Origin: Odontocerum albicorne
Lineage: Eukaryota > Arthropoda > Insecta > Trichoptera > Odontoceridae
Length of the DNA stretch: 64,000 bases
Reading direction: 5' to 3'
Assembly: GCA_949825065.1 (NCBI GenBank)
Contig: OX463863.1
Location: 17,841,240-17,905,239, forward strand
Below are positions 32,379 through 42,567 of this stretch, piece by piece (the first letter of the stretch is position 1; the number at the start of each line of letters is the position of its first letter). The notes beneath the pieces are model-generated. The model searched no databases, was not told the DNA's origin, and saw only the letters and a list, made by a program, of their open reading frames with translations. Position numbers and translations under genes: made by a program.

Positions 32379-32493
32379 ATGATGGAACCGACTCCCCAGA
32401 TGATGATGGTGCCGGCAGAGTCCATCCCCGTGCAGTCGTCGCTGGTGGAACACCAGGCCACACTCCTGCAGCAGGTGGCCAACCATCAAGCAG
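32379..32493 (+). CDS. Internal or first coding exon of an unrecognised host gene
   Basis: Acceptor TTTTCTCCAG and donor CAG|GTAAAC bracket 115 bp. Its composition (about 59% GC) and codon use contrast with the AT-rich surroundings. The open frame reads 'MMEPTPQMMMVPAESIPVQ' then 'SSLVEHQATLLQQVANHQAG', rich in Met, Gln, Val and Pro, with one base left over at the donor. The exon starts with ATGATG; whether that is the true start or an internal codon cannot be told. I do not recognise the protein, and a transcription-related low-complexity segment is only an impression. No second exon is secure within the window. Confidence 0.6.
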
Positions 32494-32802
32494 GTAAACA
32501 ACTCCACTCCACTCCTCTGCCAATCTTCCGTACGCTGCTGATGTTACGTGCTAATATCGTATGACACCAGAAGCCCGCGTCAAACCGTAGACATTGTCTG
32601 TAGTTAATACTTCGCGTAGATTAAAACTGGTTTCCTGTTTGACTACGAACTGCTAACAAATTGACTTTGAATCGACCACAGTTCGATAGGGCTTGTATAC
32701 GTTTTTTTTTTTTTTACCGTGTTGCTGTCAAGTTAGTCTGTTAGTGTGTCTGCCGTCAATCGGGAATCTGATCAATGTGGCGAGTGGAAAAAAAATGGGA
32801 TG
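32494..32802 (+). other. Probable intron start, nothing else recognised
   Basis: Follows the donor at 32494. No repeat or coding signal until the piggyBac copy at 32807. Confidence 0.4.
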
Positions 32803-32894
32803 TTAACCCTTACAGATCGGCTAAGGTTTACGCAAAGTACTCCCTCAGACCGGCGAGAATTTTAAACATTGGAACGCACTTATATACAATTTAA

Positions 32895-33514
32895 CCCTTC
32901 CCTTACGGTGATAAAAATAATACGCGTGTTACGGTGTTGGGTAGTGAGTACGCAATAAAAAATTAGCGATTTTAAATCGGAAAAATAAGAACATTCATAG
33001 ATAATCCCCTTAATTAATTATAATTGAAGTTAAAAATTATAATAATTGAGATTTATTTGCTGAAAACATTAAAAAACCATCTGGCACCGCTCACGGAACG
33101 GGCGTACGTCCAACCTATTTGCAAGCCTAGAAGCTACTAGCGGCGCGGAATACAGTCGCATACCCCGGCGCTTACGCATATGCTTGCGGCGTTGAGGCAA
33201 TTCAGGTTCTCGCAATTCAGTCTAGTATGCAAGAGTGAGATGCGAATATAGTGTCGCGCTTCCCGCATACTATTCACCTATCGTCAAGACGAGGCACTCG
33301 CAGCGTTTAAATGCGAATTTGTTTTCGATCTTTACAAAACACCTCGATGTAGTCGATAAATTCTGATTATTATTAATATTATTTTTTAAATCAATGCGTA
33401 AATATATTATGGAGGAATACCTAAAATCTTAACCTTGTATTTATAATATTTATAGAGATATTGATGGTTATTAGAAGCAACGTGTAGAAGATACCCAACA
33501 CAGGGAAGGAAAGC
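32895..33514. mobile_element. TTAA MITE family B, copy 1
   Basis: 620 bp between TTAA copies at 32891-32894 and 33515-33518. Ends CCCTTCCCTTACGGTG and GCTTTCCTTCCCTGTG inward. In the intact piggyBac copy the same place (about 8800) reads ACAATTTAATTACTC, uninterrupted. Confidence 0.92.
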
Positions 33515-33927
33515 TTAATAACTCTTCACATAAAAGGAATAAAGTTACCAAATAAACAGCATATTATAGTCAAATGTTGTACTTTTGTGTTAATATAAAA
33601 ATAATCAGAGTTTTTTGTTTCATATTGACTTTAAAATAATAAATAAAAATATATTACCGTGAGAATGGAGCTGCCACTTAAGTAAATCACTTGTGGGATT
33701 TTTTATTATAAGGTCTATCGTAAACATTTAGTCATCCACATCGAGAATATACTTTTGAACATGATCTCCATATACAAAAATTATCTTTATCGGAAAGAAT
33801 CATAGTAATAATTAAATTTAATGGAAGGTCTAAAAAAATATCTCGGCACAAACACACACACTCGCGCAACTGTTCGTCGGCATATGGATAGGGTGTCCAT
33901 TAGTATTGCAGATGTAACTTTTAAAAC

Positions 33928-35780
33928 TCAAAACTTTTGAATTGTGTGATATGCCTTAAAACAATTAGTTGGACATAAGGCAACTTCGCAGTCACTACAC
34001 CAATAATGAGTTTGAACACGTTTCTGAGGCTGCCGCGTAGTATTTTTACATACAAAACACCGCCGATAAACCGATTGTCTCTTAGAATTGATAGTTTGTG
34101 AAATGTCTGATAAAAAAATGTCGTGCACTTAATCTAAGAGGATGGTCACCACTTTGTTTGGATTTAGGTGTTGACTCCGGATGATGATATTTTTGTAGAA
34201 GTTGTCGAACAACTTCTAATTGTAAGTCTGTTAGGCTCACGTCTTTTTTTGTCTTAAACTTAAACATCGCGTGAGCATTTATTAACCCTTCCTTTACGGT
34301 GATAAAAATAATACGCATGTTACAGTGTTGGGTAGTGAGTACGCAATCAAAAATTAGCGATTTTAAATCGGAAAAATAAGAACATTCATAGATAATCCCC
34401 TTAATTAATTATAATTGAAGTTAAAAATTATAATAATTGAGATTTATTTGCTGAAAACATTAAAAAACCATCTGAAAACATTAAAAAACGCTCACGGAAC
34501 GGGCGTACGTCTAACCTATTTGCAAGCCTAGAGGCAACTAGTGGCGCGGAACATCAGTCGCATACCCCAGCGCATACGCCTTTGCTTGCGACGTTGAGAC
34601 AATTCAGGTTCTCGCAATTCAGTCTAGTATGCAAGAGTGAGATGCGAATATAGTGTCGCGCTTCCCGCATACTATTCACCTATCGTCAAGACGAGGCACT
34701 CGCCGCATTTAAATGCGAATTTGTTTTCGATCTTTACAAAACACCTCGATGTAGTCGATAAATTCTGATTATTATTAATATTATTTTTTAAATCAATGCG
34801 TAAATATATTATGGAGGAATACCTAAAATCTTAACCTTGTATTTATAATATTTATAGAGATATTGATGGTTATTAGAAGCAACGTGTAGAAGATACCCAA
34901 CACAGGGAAGGAAAGGTTAAGACCACGTCAATTGTACGAAACGCGATCTTTTTGTACCACTTATTGGTTTTACGGACGCACTCTACAAATGTGATCATCA
35001 TATCTGACCTGTCTACGGAGCCCGTGTGTTTGTTGTAACTAACTACACACGATGGTTTCACAATAGCGGCTTTTGTTTTGTAATTGACTTTGCCGGTTTC
35101 TATTGGTGACGCATCTTGTGCAGTTGTCAACATGTGCACATCTCTCTTGTCGTGACATTTTACAGCAAGTAAACATCCAGAAGCCATTGATGATGTTTCA
35201 CCTTTCTGCACGATTCCAAATTTTGGCAGGTACTTCCTAGTTTTTTTTGACTGTTCCACAGGCGTTGGTTTTTTGATCGTGAAAATACTTAAATAAAACT
35301 GGATTTGAGTACCAGTTATCCGTATAAACAGTATGCCCTTTACACAAATATTCCGATAATAGGGACACAACCACTTTTCCCGAAACCCCCATATCCTTGG
35401 ATAATTGTTCGTCTATATTACTTACGGGTATTTCTGTTTTTGCTCTACAATAAATAATTAATTTTAAAACTAAACCGGTTTCACAATCGCACAGAACAAA
35501 GAATTTAATTCCGAATTTGTCCCTTTTTGCCGGCAAATACTGTTTTATTCGTAACCTACCTTTGAATAATACTAGTGACTCGTCGATACACAAATTTTTA
35601 AAAGGATAAAAAAAAAGAACTTAAAATGATCACACACCGAATCGACAAAGTCTCTTATTTTATGTAGAATATCGTCTTTTGGCTGTTTGCAACTATTGGA
35701 AAAATGTAGCATACTTAGAATAGACAAATATTTATCTCGTGATATTGTCTGGCCAAAAATTGGTGACGATATTAATTTGT
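33928..35780 (-). pseudogene. piggyBac-type transposase pseudogene
   Basis: Matches residues from about 172 to 576 of the intact protein, starting at 'KDKLISSPIFGQT'. The three catalytic motifs survive ('MCIDESLVLFKGR', 'HTVYTDNWYSN', 'TGSVDRSDMM'), as does the cysteine-rich tail. It is broken by MITE B2 between 'DVVL' and 'INAHAMFKF', and by frameshifts at three homopolymer sites (near 34110, 35250 and 35615). The first 171 residues are absent. Confidence 0.93.
34286..34916. mobile_element. TTAA MITE family B, copy 2, inside the transposase gene
   Basis: 631 bp between TTAA copies at 34282-34285 and 34917-34920. Removing it restores GAGCATTTATTAA followed by ACCACGTC, matching the intact gene near 9568 but for one base. 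It is highly similar to B copy 1 about 1.4 kb away. Confidence 0.95.
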
Positions 35781-35787
35781 CCTTTAA

Positions 35788-36010
35788 TATGAAAAAGAAT
35801 GTTCGGATTATTGTCCGTCTTTGTGGGGTTCGTGGGCATGTGCTCACTTGTGTGTTTATGGATTTCGTGAGGATGGATAGTAATTTGAATGATTTATGCG
35901 ATTATGTAACTTGCTTAATTTACTTTTGTCTGGTTGGTTGGAAGAGATTGCCGCCTGGCAATAAGCCCGCCAGATTGTATTTGCAATAAAAGTGTTCAAT
36001 AAAAATAAAT
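35788..36010 (+). mobile_element. LINE 3' end (CR1/Jockey-like)
   Basis: Joins the broken piggyBac copy directly. Contains AATGTTCGG, ATTGTCCGTCTTTGTGG, GGTTGGTTGGAAGAG and GGCAATAAGCCCGCCAGA, then AATAAA-type signals and a TAAA-like tail. It may have inserted into, or recombined with, the transposase gene at about 35787. Confidence 0.75.
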
Positions 36011-36160
36011 TAAAATAATCCAAACACATTGCCATTCTACATATGTATGCCACCCATTGATCTCTATAGTTCCTCCACACATGAAACTATGTGTTAACAT
36101 AAGTTGTGTCCGTTTTTTTCCAAATTAAGAGAACAAGAGGACACAACAACAAAAAATTAC

Positions 36161-36320
36161 AACAAATTAGTCAATAATGTATTCTCCTTTATTATTTTAC
36201 AACAAATTGGTCAATAATGTATTCTCCTTCATTATTTTACAACAAATTAGTCAATAATGTATTCTCGTTCATTATTTTCCAACAAATTAGTCAATAATGT
36301 ATTCTCCTTCATTATTTACA
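36161..36320. repeat. 40 bp repeat of the mariner stop region, four copies
   Basis: Four units 40 bp apart (AACAAATTAGTCAATAATGT, ATTCTCCTTCATTATTTTAC). On the minus strand each unit encodes the last residues 'NEGEYIID' and the stop codon. Confidence 0.92.
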
Positions 36321-36563
36321 ACTTCTTGCCAACGTTCTACAAGTTTTTCAATGCCTGTGCGATAAAAACCATCCGGTCTTGACTCGAGGAATTCGTCCAA
36401 CCATGTCCGCAATTCAACGTTATTATTGAAGGAAAAACCATTGACGAGCTGTTCTTTCATTCATAGCATCTTCACCGTACACTTCGCAAATATCGTGAGC
36501 AGCTTTGGCAGCTTTATTCCCTCGATTGAACGCGAACAGAAGGAGGTGTCGAAAATGCTCACT
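36310..36563 (-). pseudogene. mariner transposase, N- and C-termini fused by deletion
   Basis: The N-terminal part starts 'MECRVDESEHFRHLLLF' at about 36583 and runs to 'NERTARQWFF'. After the deletion point the C-terminal part reads 'NCGHGWTNS'-frame DNA that in register gives 'ELRTWLDEFLESRP' and 'GIEKLVERWQEV', then 'NEGEYIID'. The catalytic aspartates are lost. The start ATG is intact, unlike the 12.8 kb copy. Confidence 0.82.
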
Positions 36564-36759
36564 TTCGTCTACTCGACATTCCATTTTGAAGGCTTGTAAT
36601 CAAATAAAATAATATATGTAACGTAAAAGCAAACACAATATCTTCTAGAGCAGAAAATTTCGTTTCGAATGACGTATAACCTTTACCATTTTGTTTTACT
36701 TTTGGTGCTCATTTTTTAATTTGAAAATAACGGACACAACTTATGTTAACACCTAATAT

Positions 36760-37322
36760 ATAAATATTAAATTAAAATGCTTGACTTATTTTCGCATGAC
36801 TTAACATTTCGCAACATTAATTTTCAGATATTTAACTATTTGCTGTTCAACAGATATATAACTTACCATAAACAATAAAAAAATCTTATATATGCATCTC
36901 ATTTTTTTCCTCTTTGCCATAAAATCACATTGACGTACTATCTACAGACGTGTCCATAGATTGATCGGCGCTCAACTCGTACAATGACACTTGTGTTAAT
37001 TAAACAAATATACATGTAACCTGACTCAATGTTACGTTTGATCTTTGGTGTATATCTGACTAAAGAAGATTTACTGTATAGCTCTAATAAGTTTTTGCTT
37101 TTGATTATTTATTTTCTTTTATTATTATTATAGATGGGACAGTGTGAATGCTGATAATATCTTATCGTATTGAACTATCGATGATTCGAGAGTGAGAATT
37201 TAGTTTTAATTATTTTAACATACTTTTAAGAGATACACAATATTATATATTTTGTTTAACTGTTATATAAAAACACTGTATCAACACATTCACTTGTGAA
37301 TAAATCTTAAGTACGTGCCGTG
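36760..37322. other. No feature recognised
   Basis: AT-rich, apparently single-copy sequence without coding or repeat signals. Confidence 0.35.
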
Positions 37323-38242
37323 CTGAAATATTTGGCAAAGACACGAACATATTATCAACAGAACATGCTTGGAGTATCATGTAACGGAACGTGCCTGGAG
37401 TGTCATGTAACGGAACATGCCTAGAGTGTCATGTAACGGAACATGCCTGGAGTGTAACTGAATGTATGTTTGTATGGACATGAAAGGCGTGTGCTCAGCA
37501 CTGAACGTATTAAGTTATGACTTGTCTTCATGAAAAATACATGTCGTGCCGAGAAATTTAATAAAGACACGAATATATCAACAAAACACGCCTGGCGTGT
37601 CGTGGGGGCTTGACGTATGTTTTGTATGGACATGCAAGGTGTGTGCTCAGCACTGAATGTATTAAGCTATTATTTTTCTGAATGAAAAATACGTGACGTG
37701 CTGAGAAATTTACTAAAGACACGAATATATCAACAGAACACGCCTGGCGTGTCGTGGGGGCTTGACATATGTTTTGTATGGACATGCAAGGTGTGTGCTC
37801 AGCACTGAATGTATTAAGCTATTATTTTTCTGAATGAAAAATACGTGACGTGCTGAGAAATTTACTAAAGACATGAATATATCAACAGAACACGCCTGGC
37901 GTGTCGTGGGGGCTTGACATATGTTTTGTATGGACATGCAAGGTGTGTGCTCAGCACTGAATGTATTAAGCTATTATTTTTCTGAATGAAAAATACGTGA
38001 CGTGCTGAGAAATTTACTAAAGACACGAATATATCAACAGAACACGCCTGGCGTGTCGTGGGGGCTTGACATATGTTTTGTATGGACATGCAAGGTGTGT
38101 GCTCAGCACTGAATGTATTAAGCTATTATTTTTCTGAATGAAAAATACGTGACGTGCTGAGAAATTTAACATAAACACGAACATATTATCAACGGAACAT
38201 GTCGGGCATGTCGTGCGCACTGGACGTATTTTTGTATGGAAA
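37323..38242. repeat. 152 bp tandem repeat
   Basis: Three nearly identical 152-bp units (anchors near 37738, 37890 and 38042) plus diverged units on both sides. Each contains ACACGCCTGGCGTGT, a palindrome with one central base, and GTATGGACATGCAAGG, CAGCACTGAATGTATTAAG. 37368-37450 has an extra 31-bp triplication (CATGTAACGGAACATGCCT). Confidence 0.95.
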
Positions 38243-38244
38243 CG

Positions 38245-38415
38245 CAAGGCGTTGTCTGCCGATCCGGAGGTTGCGGGTTCGATCCCCGCTGGAACCCAGA
38301 TTTTTTAAAATAGAATTCCAGTCTGGTTAACACTTAGGGCCTATAAAAACATCTTCCTGGTTGGTTGGAAGAGATTTCCACATGGCAATAAACTCGCCAG
38401 GTTAAAAAAAAAGGC
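38245..38415 (+). mobile_element. tRNA-derived SINE interrupting the array
   Basis: CCGGAGGTTGCGGGTTCGAT carries a B box. It is followed by CCCGCTGGAACCCAGATT, ATTCCAGTCTGGTTAACAC, then a LINE-type tail (GGTTGGTTGGAAGAGAT, GGCAATAAACTCGCCAG) and poly-A. The tail shared with the LINE at 35930 suggests that SINE and LINE share a 3' end. Confidence 0.72.
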
Positions 38416-38640
38416 GTATTGAGTTATGATTTTTCTCAATGAAAAATATGTGCCGTTCTGAATAATTTAGTAAAGACACGAACATATTATCAACGGAACA
38501 CACCTAGAGTGTCGTGCGCGCTGTACGTACGCTTGTATGGATACGCAAGGCGTGTGGTGTGTGTACTCAGCACTGAACGTATTGAGTTAAGAATTTTCTC
38601 AATGGAATAATTTAGTTTAATTATATCAACAAATATTATT
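38416..38640. repeat. Diverged 152 bp-type unit beyond the SINE
   Basis: Repeats the AAAAATATGTGCCG, AACACGAACATATTATCAACG and GCACTGAACGTATTGAG blocks of the array, showing that the SINE landed within it. Confidence 0.75.
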
Positions 38641-38644
38641 TAAA

Positions 38645-38882
38645 CAAAAGCGCAATACTTAAGGGGGTATTCTACTCTAGAGGCGTAAATTTATTTAAAT
38701 AAAAGCGCAATACTTAAGTGGGTATTCTACTCTAGAGGCGTGAATTTATTTAAATAAAAGCGCAATACTTAAGCGGGTATTCTACTCTAGAGGCGTGAAT
38801 TTATTTAAATAAAAGCGCAATACTTAAGCGGGTATTCTACTCTAGAGGCGTGAATTTATTTAAATAAAAGCGCAATACTTAA
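38645..38882. repeat. 57 bp tandem repeat containing a MITE C end
   Basis: About four copies of TTATTTAAATAAAAGCGCAA, TACTTAAGCGGGTATTC, TACTCTAGAGGCGTGAATTT. Each unit includes TTAA and the first 25 or so bases of MITE C. The last unit runs into the full element at 38883. Confidence 0.93.
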
Positions 38883-39103
38883 GCGGGTATTCTACTCTAG
38901 AGGCGTGAATTTCGGGCGTTTTTTCACTCATAAAAAAATATTTTCGTACACATTTTTTTCCAGTTTATTGATGATTTGAGAATGTACAAAAAAAATTTGA
39001 AAATCAAAAATTGAAAATTCAAGATGTTATCAGCTGTTATATCTAAACTTTAAGAATATGCAAAAAAAACATGTTATCAAATTTCTAGAATAGAATACGC
39101 CTT
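38883..39103. mobile_element. TTAA MITE family C, deleted copy 3
   Basis: TTAA at 38879-38882. Left end GCGGGTATTCTACTC, right end (inverted) GGCGTATTCTATTC next to TTTAA. About 220 bp, most of the interior lost. Confidence 0.78.
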
Positions 39104-39199
39104 TAAATGAGTTATGTCTTAGGAATGAAAATAATATCTTGATGTACGTATCAATGGGTGAGCCTTTGCTTTACTAAAAGACCCGTACCGTTGAGTCGT

Positions 39200-39395
39200 T
39201 GGCAGTGTATTTACATATACATACATACGAGTATATTGTCGTGTCCCTTACGGGGTAGGTTGATATAACATCTGGAAAATTTTCTATCCGGTAGCACGCA
39301 ACGTTTGCCTGCTCCACATTTATACATTTCTCTTATTCATACTTCTCATTTTGTCCTCTAAAAATCTTATATCTATTTGATCCAACCGGTCTACC
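39200..39395 (-). pseudogene. LINE fragment next to the 50 bp array
   Basis: On the minus strand: 'YKSAM', 'GVHGKGRPVGSNR', then the tail CCTACCCCGTAAGGGACACGACAA. This is the segment directly downstream of the array motif in the LINE at 30700-30900. Confidence 0.6.
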
Positions 39396-40345
39396 TTTTC
39401 CATGCACACCTTACATTGCTGACTTGTATATTCCCTTAGTCATTCTTTTCCACGCACACCTTGCACTGCTGACTTGTATATTCCCATAGTCATTCTTTTC
39501 CACGCACACCTTGCACTGCTGACTTGTATATTCCCTTAGTCATTCTTTCCACGCACACCTTGCACTGCTGACTTGTATATTCCCTTAGTCATTCTTTTCT
39601 TTTACCTTGCACTGCTTACTTGTATAGTCATTCTTTTCCACGCACACCTTGCACTGCTGACTTGTATATTCCCTTAGTCATTCTTTTCCACGCACACCTT
39701 GCACTGCTGACTTGTACATTCCCTTAGTCATTTTTTTCCATGCACACCTTGCACTGCTGACTTGTACATTCCCTTAGTCATTCTTTTCGACGCGCACTTT
39801 GCACTGCTGACTTGTATATTCCCTTAGTCATTCTTTTCCACTTACACCTTGCACTGCTGACTTGTATATTCCCTTAGTCATTCTTTTCCACGCACACCTT
39901 GCACTGCTGACTTGTATATTCCCTTACTCATTCTTTTCCACGCACACCTTGCACTGCTGACTTGTATATTCCCTTAGTCATTCTTTTCCACTTACACCTT
40001 GCACTGCTGACTTGTATATTCCCTTAGTCATTCTTTTCCACGCACACCTTGCACTGCTGACTTGTATATTCCCTTAGTCATTCTTTTCCACGCACACCTT
40101 GCACTGCTGACTTGTATATTCCCTTAGTCATTCTTTTCCACGCACACCTTGCACTGCTGACTTGTATATTCCCTTAGTCATTCTTTTCCACGCACACCTT
40201 GCACTGCTGACTTATATATTCCCTTAGTCATTCTTTTCCACGCACACCTTGCACTGCTGACTTATTTATTCCCTTAGTCATTCTTTTCCACGCACACCTT
40301 GCACTGCTGGCTTGTATATTCCCTTAGTCATTCTTTTTGTATATT
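39396..40345 (-). repeat. 50 bp minisatellite derived from LINE coding sequence
   Basis: About 19 copies, exactly 50 bp apart, of CTTGTATATTCCCTTAGTCA, TTCTTTTCCACGCACACC, TTGCACTGCTGA. The reverse complement (ATGACTAAGGGAATATACAAG, then TCAGCAGTGCAAGGTGTGCG) matches the reverse-transcriptase segment at 30738-30772 and would encode 'MTKGIYKSAVQGVRGK'. Confidence 0.93.
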
Positions 40346-40830
40346 CCCTTAGTCATTACACTTTCGTTGTATACCGTACAACCTGCACTGAGAAGGTGTA
40401 TAGATTTAGAAGAGGCGAACATCTGGTGCTCTTTTCTCTCTGCTTACCCCAGCAGGGAAACGGCGTAATGTAAAATAAGTAACAACTAAAAACACCCGCA
40501 AATGATGTACTGTATATACTATTTACGTTATTTTAAACGAAACGACAAAGTATGCCGTGATATGTTCTTATAATTTATGTAACGTGAACTAAGGGAAGCA
40601 TAAATGGTTGATTTGTTGCGATCCGGAAGTCATTGCGATACTAGTGGGTCTAAAAATCGGGTAGTCGTACGAGGTGTATAGACGTAAAAGATGTCAATAC
40701 GATAGGAAAGTCTGGCACTCGTTCCTCTTTGCCTACCCCGACAGGGAAGTGTCTAATTATTAAGGACGAATGTTAGTTGTTTGGTCATGTCGAATGGATG
40801 GTTGACGACCGCGATGTATTTGGTTTACGA
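40346..40830 (+). pseudogene. Scattered LINE C-terminal debris
   Basis: 40400-40470 and 40690-40760 carry tail motifs (CTCTGCTTACCCCAGCAGGG; CTTTGCCTACCCCGACAGGG). 40780-40812 gives 'LFGHVEWMVDDR', the domain seen in other copies. Order and frames are scrambled. Confidence 0.5.
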
Positions 40831-41958
40831 AATCTCGGTGAATAAATTCAAAGAGAGACGGCATAATTTCGTTACTCTACGATGTAGCTATTTCTTATCT
40901 CGAAATAAAGACAGAAACTGCTAATAATGTCCTGCGAATTTTCACAGACTTGAAAAGGAATCGACGGCTGATGCTGATCTTAAAACGGTTTATTTTCTTA
41001 TGCATTTGTTCTAGAAAAACTTACAAGTGTAAAGTGTAATACAAAAAAACTTACAAGTGTAAAGTGTAATACAAAAAAAAACTTATTAAATCAATGTATA
41101 TTTATAGTATGTTTATATTGTCAAAAGAAATATTTTTTTTAGTTAATTAATCAAAATAGTTCTCATTACCCTCTTAACCGCGTTTTTAATATAGAAAAAA
41201 AAAAACTTAACAATTGTTGTTTGTACGGTTGAAATCTCTCTCGATCAACTGTCATACTAAGAGTGTCTCGCACGTTGTCTTTGGATAGTAACTTTGCGTA
41301 ACAAGAGGTTTTACATAATCGTACGTTAATTTTCTTTGACTGATTTAATTAATTTGGATATTGCATGCCTCTATTTACTTTACAAACGGTTGATCATTGA
41401 TCGGATTTTCGTGGAAACGAGCGAACTCTCCGTATGACCGTGGTCCAGTGGGAATTCAGCTTTATTGTTCGTGTTTGCAGATTGTATACGTACTTAATTT
41501 ATGGATAAAGAAATGAAAAGATGTAAATCGGAGATTTCAAAATTTTATTGCAATGTACGGTGTTTTATCGACCATTAAATTAGAATTTTTAGTATGTGTG
41601 AATGTAAATTTGTCAAAAAATTATAAAATGTTTATATAAATAAATATTGGTAAGCAGTATGCGCATACATACCATCTATCACCTATAAAATACAAACATG
41701 AGACAGGTCAAGGCTCAGGTAATCAAAGGTCCTAATATAGAAAAAAAAAATATAAGAATATGTTAATGCACAATCAATCCACTTTAATAGTTGAAACAAA
41801 AAACATACATTGAAACTTCAACATGTTTACAGATATCTCGAAAATTTTAAGAGAAACAAAGTCAACGAAAAGAAATAGAGTGAAAAAATCAACAAAAGTT
41901 ATGCCGAAGCGTCGGATTTATGATTCAGACAGATAAAAATGTTCTCGTAAGAGGACTT
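40831..41958. other. No gene recognised
   Basis: AT-rich DNA with a small duplication near 41010-41075 (ACTTACAAGTGTAAAGTG twice) and no coding signal. Confidence 0.4.
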
Positions 41959-41962
41959 TTAA

Positions 41963-42563
41963 CCTTTCCCTTCCTGTGCTAAAAAAATTCACCCGTTCCG
42001 GTGCTGTGTATTCAATACACATGTAAAAATGAGCGATTTAAAATTGGAAAAATAAGAATATTCATAGCCAATCGCTTAAATTAATTAAATTTGAACTCAA
42101 AAGTGATAATAATTGAAATTTAATTGCTGAAAACATGAAAAAAAAAACATCGGCCGACGTACACAAAACGGGCGAAGCGACCACCTCAAATGGAAGCCTG
42201 TGAGCTACTGAAGTGAGCGAACTGAGATTCTATTTCTTGCATTCCCATATACCGAAGTAGAGTGAAAGTGAGACGTGAATAGCGTCGCTTCCTCACCCAT
42301 AGGGTTTTTTTTAGAATGAATATACCTACGTCACACACTGGCACACGTTTGATTGTATCGGTGAATTTATTCCCGATTTTCACAAAATATCTCTTGATGT
42401 GGCCGATAAGTGCTAATTATTATTAATATTATTTTTTCATTCAGTGCGTAAATGTATTACGGAGGAATACCTAAAATCTGAACCCAGTATTTATTATATT
42501 TAAAGAGATATTAAAGTGTTTAGAAGCAATGTGTACTAGTTACACATCACAGGGAAGGAAGGG
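41963..42563 (+). mobile_element. TTAA MITE family A, copy 4
   Basis: TTAA at 41959-41962 and 42564-42567. Ends CCTTTCCCTTCCTGTGC and, inverted, CCCTTCCTTCCCTGTG. The best-preserved member (601 bp). Confidence 0.93.
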
Positions 42564-42567
42564 TTAA

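Larger units (their letters stand above)
32807..35787 (-). mobile_element. piggyBac-type element, second copy, truncated and interrupted
   Basis: Begins after TTAA (32803-32806) with CCCTTACAGATCGGCT and follows the intact copy closely until about 35787, where it stops inside the transposase gene and a LINE 3' end begins. Two family B MITEs are inserted at TTAA sites (32895-33514 in the 3' UTR, 34286-34916 in the gene). The 5' part of the gene and the right terminal repeat are missing. Confidence 0.93.
36089..36756 (-). mobile_element. Internally deleted mariner (668 bp)
   Basis: Ends TGTTAACATAAGTTGTGTCC and, inverted, TTAGGTGTTAACATAAG, with TA on the right (36757-36758). Same family as 12582-13179. 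It keeps the transposase N- and C-termini but not the catalytic middle, and carries a 40-bp repeat (36161-36320). Confidence 0.88.

Noticed and set aside
32216..32507. Minus-strand open frames overlapping the plus-strand exon
   Set aside because: Antisense shadows of the GC-rich exon; the splice signals support the plus strand only.
37421..38247. Minus-strand frames repeating 'SIQNICQAPTTRQACSVD'
   Set aside because: They follow the 152 bp tandem unit and break wherever units diverge; no gene context.
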